From positions 32,587 to 96,586 of the forward strand of contig SVSN01000004.1 in assembly GCA_015064285.1 (NCBI GenBank): a stretch of DNA of 64,000 nucleotides, read 5' to 3'. The translations under genes were made by a program, and so were the position numbers. This document shows, piece after piece, positions 60,741 through 64,000 of the stretch; position 1 is the first letter of the stretch; each line of letters begins with the position of its first letter. The notes under the pieces were generated by a model. It searched no databases, was not told where the DNA came from, and saw only the letters and a program-made list of their open reading frames with translations. This DNA is from Oscillospiraceae bacterium (lineage in GTDB: Bacteria; Bacillota; Clostridia; Oscillospirales; CAG-272).

Positions 60741-61571
60741 ATGACACACGTACGTCTGATTTCCGATATCCACAACTGCCATCAGACATTCCACGGCACG
60801 GAAAACGACAGCCGGCTGGATCTGATGACCGCACTGCTGCAGGCAGCGGAAGCGGAATCCCCCTCCGCAGGCACGCTGATTCTGGGGGATGTTTCCCTGG
60901 ATCACTGGGCATGGAACGAGGGCGGATGCCGGCTCTGGAATCCTCCTCAGTCCCGCACATCGGAGTTTATGACCCGCTGGTTCCCTGCCATGCCCCAGCC
61001 GGCATACATCACAGCAGGTAATCATGAGCAGTATGGAACAACCGAATGGCAGGAGCGTACCGGACAGCCCCGTACACAGGCAGTGGTGCTGGGAGAGGTG
61101 CTTTTCATCCTGTGCGATGCCTTTAGCGGGGATCTGGATCCGACCGAAAACAGTGACGGAACCTATCTGCCCATGGATACGGACTGGATCCGGGAAAAAC
61201 TGGCGGAATATCCCGGTCTTCCGGTAATCCTCTGTGCACATTATTTTGATTTTGCCAGAGAAAGCAGCGAATTTTCCGATCTTGTAAAAAGTGAGTCCCG
61301 GATTCTGGCACTGGCCGCCGGACACACGCACCTCTCCTCCGTTCTTCCCGCCGGAGATACGGGAAAAGTGATTCTGCAGACAGGCAATTTCAGCTACAGC
61401 GGCATGAAGGATCCACGGGATTCCTACAGGGGCTGGCGAGAACTGTGGTGGGATGGTGAAAAGTTGTCTTCATGGTATTTTGTACCGGACGGTGACGGGA
61501 CACACAACGGTGAAACCTTCCGGATAGAAGCGCACCGGCAGGATTTCTGGGAAGGAACCTTCCGTATATAA
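60741..61571 (+). CDS. Calcineurin-like metallophosphoesterase
   Basis: A 276-residue soluble metallophosphoesterase. Metal-binding motifs appear in order: ISDIHN near residue 8, LILGDVSLDHW near 46, TAGNHEQY near 91, CAHYF near 175 and GHTHLSS near 195, so the binuclear site is complete. The substrate (nucleotide, phospholipid or protein phosphate) is not clear. AAAGGAGA precedes the ATG. Single gene with its own promoter, divergent from lexA. Confidence 0.87.
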   Translation: MTHVRLISDIHNCHQTFHGTENDSRLDLMTALLQAAEAESPSAGTLILGDVSLDHWAWNEGGCRLWNPPQSRTSEFMTRWFPAMPQPAYITAGNHEQYGTTEWQERTGQPRTQAVVLGEVLFILCDAFSGDLDPTENSDGTYLPMDTDWIREKLAEYPGLPVILCAHYFDFARESSEFSDLVKSESRILALAAGHTHLSSVLPAGDTGKVILQTGNFSYSGMKDPRDSYRGWRELWWDGEKLSSWYFVPDGDGTHNGETFRIEAHRQDFWEGTFRI

Positions 61572-61747
61572 ATACATAAATTTTTCTGTATAATATCCGC
61601 TTTTTTAGCATGCATCATGCATTCTTTTGCTGTCTTTTGGTGGATTTCACCATTTCAAATGCAGCAAAAAGAGAGCCATTTCCGATTTTGGACAGATTCA
61701 GTAAAAAATCTGCATCAGAATGGCCGAAAAAATTCATAAACCATTTC

Positions 61748-61776
61748 TTGCTTTTTGCATTTATTTACGCTATAAT
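61748..61776 (+). promoter_or_regulatory. Promoter for pckG
   Basis: TTGCTT at 61748, 17-bp spacer, perfect TATAAT at 61771, 45 bases before the ATG. Confidence 0.8.
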
Positions 61777-61821
61777 GTATCATAGAAAAAATTTGATTTA
61801 TATACAAGGAGAGTATTCCAA

Positions 61822-63606
61822 ATGACACAGAACAAACACGTCCTGTCCTGGATCGACGAAATGGCCGCCCTGACCCAGCCCGATAAAATTGTATGGATCG
61901 ACGGTACCGAAGAACAGGCAGAAGCTCTGCGTGCCGAAGCGTGCTCCACTGGCGAAATGATCAAGCTGAACCAGGAAAAGCTGCCCGGATGCTACCTCCA
62001 CCGCACTGCCGTAAACGACGTTGCCCGTGTGGAAGGCAGAACCTTTATCTGTACCTCCAAAAAGGAAGACGCCGGCAACATCAACAACTGGATGGATCCC
62101 CAGGAATGCTATGAAAAGCTGTCCAAGCTGTACAGAGGTTCCATGAAGGGCCGTACCATGTACGTAATCCCCTACTCCATGGGTATCGTTGGTTCCGACT
62201 TTGCCAAGTACGGTATCGAACTGACCGACTCCATCTACGTAGTTCTGAACATGCTGATCATGACCCGCGTAGGTCTGAACGTTCTGGAAGCTCTGGGCGA
62301 CGATGCCGGCTTTATCAAGGGTCTGCACGCTAAGGCTGATCTGGACGAAGAAAACCGCTACATCTGCCACTTCCCGGAAGACAACACCATCTGGTCTGTT
62401 AACTCCGGTTACGGCGGAAACGTTCTGCTGGGTAAGAAGTGCTTCGCTCTGCGTATCGCTTCCTTCCTGGGCCGTCTGGAAGGCTGGATGGCTGAACACA
62501 TGCTGATCCTGGGTGTTGAATATCCTAACGGCGAAGTTAAGTATATCTCCGCTGCATTCCCCTCTGCCTGCGGCAAGACCAACCTGGCTATGCTGATTCC
62601 TCCGGAAATCTACCAGAAGCAGGGTTACAAGGTATGGTGTGTAGGTGACGATATCGCATGGCTGCGGATCGGCAAGGACGGCAGACTGTGGGCTGTAAAC
62701 CCCGAAAACGGCTTCTTCGGCGTAGCTCCCGGTACCAACGAAAAGTCCAACCCCAACGCGCTGCATACCACTATGAAGGACACCATCTTCACCAATGTTG
62801 TTCATAACACTGCCGACAACACCGTTTGGTGGGAAGGTCTGGACAACAATCCGCCCCAGCCCGGCAATGCCATCGACTGGAAGGGCAATCCCTGGGACTG
62901 CACCAAGTACGACAAGAAAGACAAGTCCACCTGCGGCGCACATCCCAACTCCCGTTTCACCGCAAAGGCGATCAACTGCCCCTGCCTGTCCAGCGAATTC
63001 GATTCTCTGGCCGGTGTTCCGATCTCTGCCATCGTATTCGGCGGCAGACGGGCTAAGACCGCTCCTCTGGTATACCAGTCCACCGGCTGGCAGAACGGTA
63101 CTTTCGTAGGTTCCATTATGGCTTCCGAAACCACCGCTGCTGCTGCAGGCGCTGTAGGCGTGGTTCGCCGCGACCCCATGGCAATGCGTCCCTTCGTTGG
63201 CTACAACATGGGCGACTACTTCAAGCACTGGCTTGACATGGGCAAGAAGATTCCCAATGCTCCTCAGATTTTCCATGTAAACTGGTTCCGTACTGACGAT
63301 GACGGCAACTTCATCTGGCCCGGTTTCGGTGACAACATGAGAGTTCTGCTGTGGATCCTGGCCCGCTGCGAAGGCAAAGTTGACGCTGTGAAGACTGCTA
63401 TCGGTTATGTTCCGAAGGCTGAAGACATCAACATCGAAGGCCTGGATGATGTTACCATCGACACCATCCGTGAGCTGGTTTCCGTGGATACCGAATCCTG
63501 GAAGGCTGACATTGACAACATCAAGGAATTCTACAACCTGGTTGGCGACAGAGTTCCCGCTGAACTGTGGGAAGAACTGGCCGGTCTGGAAGAAAGACTT
63601 GGTTAA
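61822..63606 (+). CDS. pckG: Phosphoenolpyruvate carboxykinase (GTP)
   Basis: A 594-residue GTP-type PEP carboxykinase that interconverts oxaloacetate and PEP. In gut anaerobes it often runs in the carboxylating direction to make oxaloacetate and nucleotide triphosphate. The P-loop is SACGKTN (Cys250, Lys252, Thr253), where the reactive cysteine is a mark of the GTP class; GDDIAWLRIG, NPENGFFGVAPGT and IVFGGRRAKTAPLV are the metal- and guanine-binding segments. Codon use is more biased towards preferred codons than in neighbours, consistent with high expression. A strong promoter, AAGGAGAG site and terminator make it a single-gene unit. ATP-type PckA is the more common form in Clostridia. Confidence 0.97.
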   Translation: MTQNKHVLSWIDEMAALTQPDKIVWIDGTEEQAEALRAEACSTGEMIKLNQEKLPGCYLHRTAVNDVARVEGRTFICTSKKEDAGNINNWMDPQECYEKLSKLYRGSMKGRTMYVIPYSMGIVGSDFAKYGIELTDSIYVVLNMLIMTRVGLNVLEALGDDAGFIKGLHAKADLDEENRYICHFPEDNTIWSVNSGYGGNVLLGKKCFALRIASFLGRLEGWMAEHMLILGVEYPNGEVKYISAAFPSACGKTNLAMLIPPEIYQKQGYKVWCVGDDIAWLRIGKDGRLWAVNPENGFFGVAPGTNEKSNPNALHTTMKDTIFTNVVHNTADNTVWWEGLDNNPPQPGNAIDWKGNPWDCTKYDKKDKSTCGAHPNSRFTAKAINCPCLSSEFDSLAGVPISAIVFGGRRAKTAPLVYQSTGWQNGTFVGSIMASETTAAAAGAVGVVRRDPMAMRPFVGYNMGDYFKHWLDMGKKIPNAPQIFHVNWFRTDDDGNFIWPGFGDNMRVLLWILARCEGKVDAVKTAIGYVPKAEDINIEGLDDVTIDTIRELVSVDTESWKADIDNIKEFYNLVGDRVPAELWEELAGLEERLG

Positions 63607-63661
63607 TTTCCGAACAGATACTCCTATCCGATAATCAGATGGGATAGCATTTGAAATCATT

Positions 63662-63698
63662 AACACGCACAGTAGTTTCGGCTTCTGTGCGTGTTTTT
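63662..63698 (+). terminator. Terminator after pckG
   Basis: AACACGCACAG pairs with CTGTGCGTGTT, followed by TTTT. Between it and the IS end at 63880 no gene is seen. Confidence 0.87.
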
Positions 63699-63879
63699 GT
63701 TTTACCGTCAGTCTGCTGCGAAATTCTGCACCGGACTCAGTCCGATTATCCAGCAGTAACCCCCTCTGTTTATTCATACAGGTTGTGTTTACAAAGTCAT
63801 TCTTTCACACCATAGTCCCAGTTTGTTTATAAACCCCAAAATCAAATATTCACAAAAAAACGGCTATATCAAATTGAAT

Positions 63880-64000
63880 TGACCCCAAAAAGTTAGACAA
63901 AAATATAGAACAAAAACTGTTCAAGCTACCGAAAGGGCTTGTTGTCTGTAAATAGCAGGCGGCAGGCCCTTCAGCTTTGCCTTTCTACGCCGGAAATTGT
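63880..64000 (-). mobile_element. End of an IS3-family insertion sequence (IS150-like), cut by the window
   Basis: TGACCCCAAAAAGTTAGACA at 63880-63899 is typical of the terminal inverted repeat of IS150/IS3-like elements, and the transposase C-terminus follows directly inside it. The rest of the element lies past position 64000. Confidence 0.8.
63921..64000 (-). CDS. IS3-family transposase (OrfB) C-terminal fragment
   Basis: Only the last 26 codons are in the window. They read NFRRRKAKLKGLPPAIYR then QQALSVA and stop, which matches the end of IS3-family OrfB integrase-type transposases (usually N-x-x-R-x-K-x-KLKGLSPxxYR). The DDE catalytic core would lie beyond the window edge, so it cannot be judged whether the element is active. 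Confidence 0.82.
   Translation of the reverse strand, partial: NFRRRKAKLKGLPPAIYRQQALSVA

Noticed and set aside
1..64000. CRISPR arrays, tRNA or rRNA genes, prophage genes, defence systems
   Set aside because: No regularly spaced repeats, no tRNA-like cloverleaf with TTC loop, and no phage or defence gene families were found on either strand.

Overview
The window looks like chromosomal DNA of an anaerobic Gram-positive bacterium of the class Clostridia, most likely an Oscillospiraceae/Ruminococcaceae-type gut organism. The grounds are: hrcA-grpE-dnaK-dnaJ-prmA order with a CIRCE element, a glycogen operon with both GlgC and the Firmicutes-type GlgD subunit, a LexA with a Gram-positive style SOS box, a T-box riboswitch, clostridial-type ThiF/ThiH thiamine genes, Fe-S aldo/keto reductase, many lipoprotein sugar-binding proteins, strong AGGAGG ribosome-binding sites and near-consensus TTGACA-17-TATAAT promoters. 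This placement is inference from gene content; no rRNA gene is present to confirm it. No tRNA, rRNA, CRISPR array or phage was seen.

Layout. 1-7.2 kb (mostly +): a methylglyoxal-synthase family protein, a YmdB phosphodiesterase, a GH127 arabinofuranosidase, an uncharacterised TIM-barrel glycosidase, a HAD phosphatase and a metallo-beta-lactamase-fold hydrolase. 7.2-15 kb: an orphan trpB under a tryptophan T-box, an ABC exporter-MFS-flavin oxidoreductase operon, an Fe-S aldo/keto reductase and a small membrane protein. 15-27.6 kb: two coupled Gfo/Idh oxidoreductases divergent from a sulfatase, then xylB, a 56-residue ORF and a GH116 enzyme, and two divergent sugar-binding lipoproteins without permeases. 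27.6-35 kb: small membrane protein, rsmE, prmA and the class I heat-shock operon. 35-41.4 kb: a secreted protein and the thiSFGHED operon behind two tandem TPP riboswitches. 41.6-47.5 kb: an orphan MsmK-type sugar ABC ATPase, tex and a GH2 mannosidase. 47.6-58.1 kb: the glycogen cluster (GH13, glgP, glgA, glgD, glgC, glgB). 58.5-63.6 kb: alkyladenine glycosylase, monooxygenase-like protein, VOC protein and lexA, then a metallophosphoesterase and GTP-dependent PEP carboxykinase. The last 120 bases are the edge of an IS3-family element.

How it works together. Much of the window serves carbohydrate supply and storage: glycosidases and a sulfatase release sugars, binding proteins and the shared MsmK ATPase point to ABC import, xylB feeds the pentose phosphate pathway, and the glg genes store or mobilise glucan. 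The most notable oddity is that the branching enzyme GlgB in this otherwise standard glycogen operon lacks two of its three catalytic carboxylates. The first gene, a methylglyoxal-synthase homologue, also carries substitutions at catalytic positions. Other points of interest are the tandem TPP switches each with its own terminator, an operon-coupled 56-residue ORF that resembles a flavodoxin with its middle deleted, and a lexA gene followed closely by a base-excision glycosylase.
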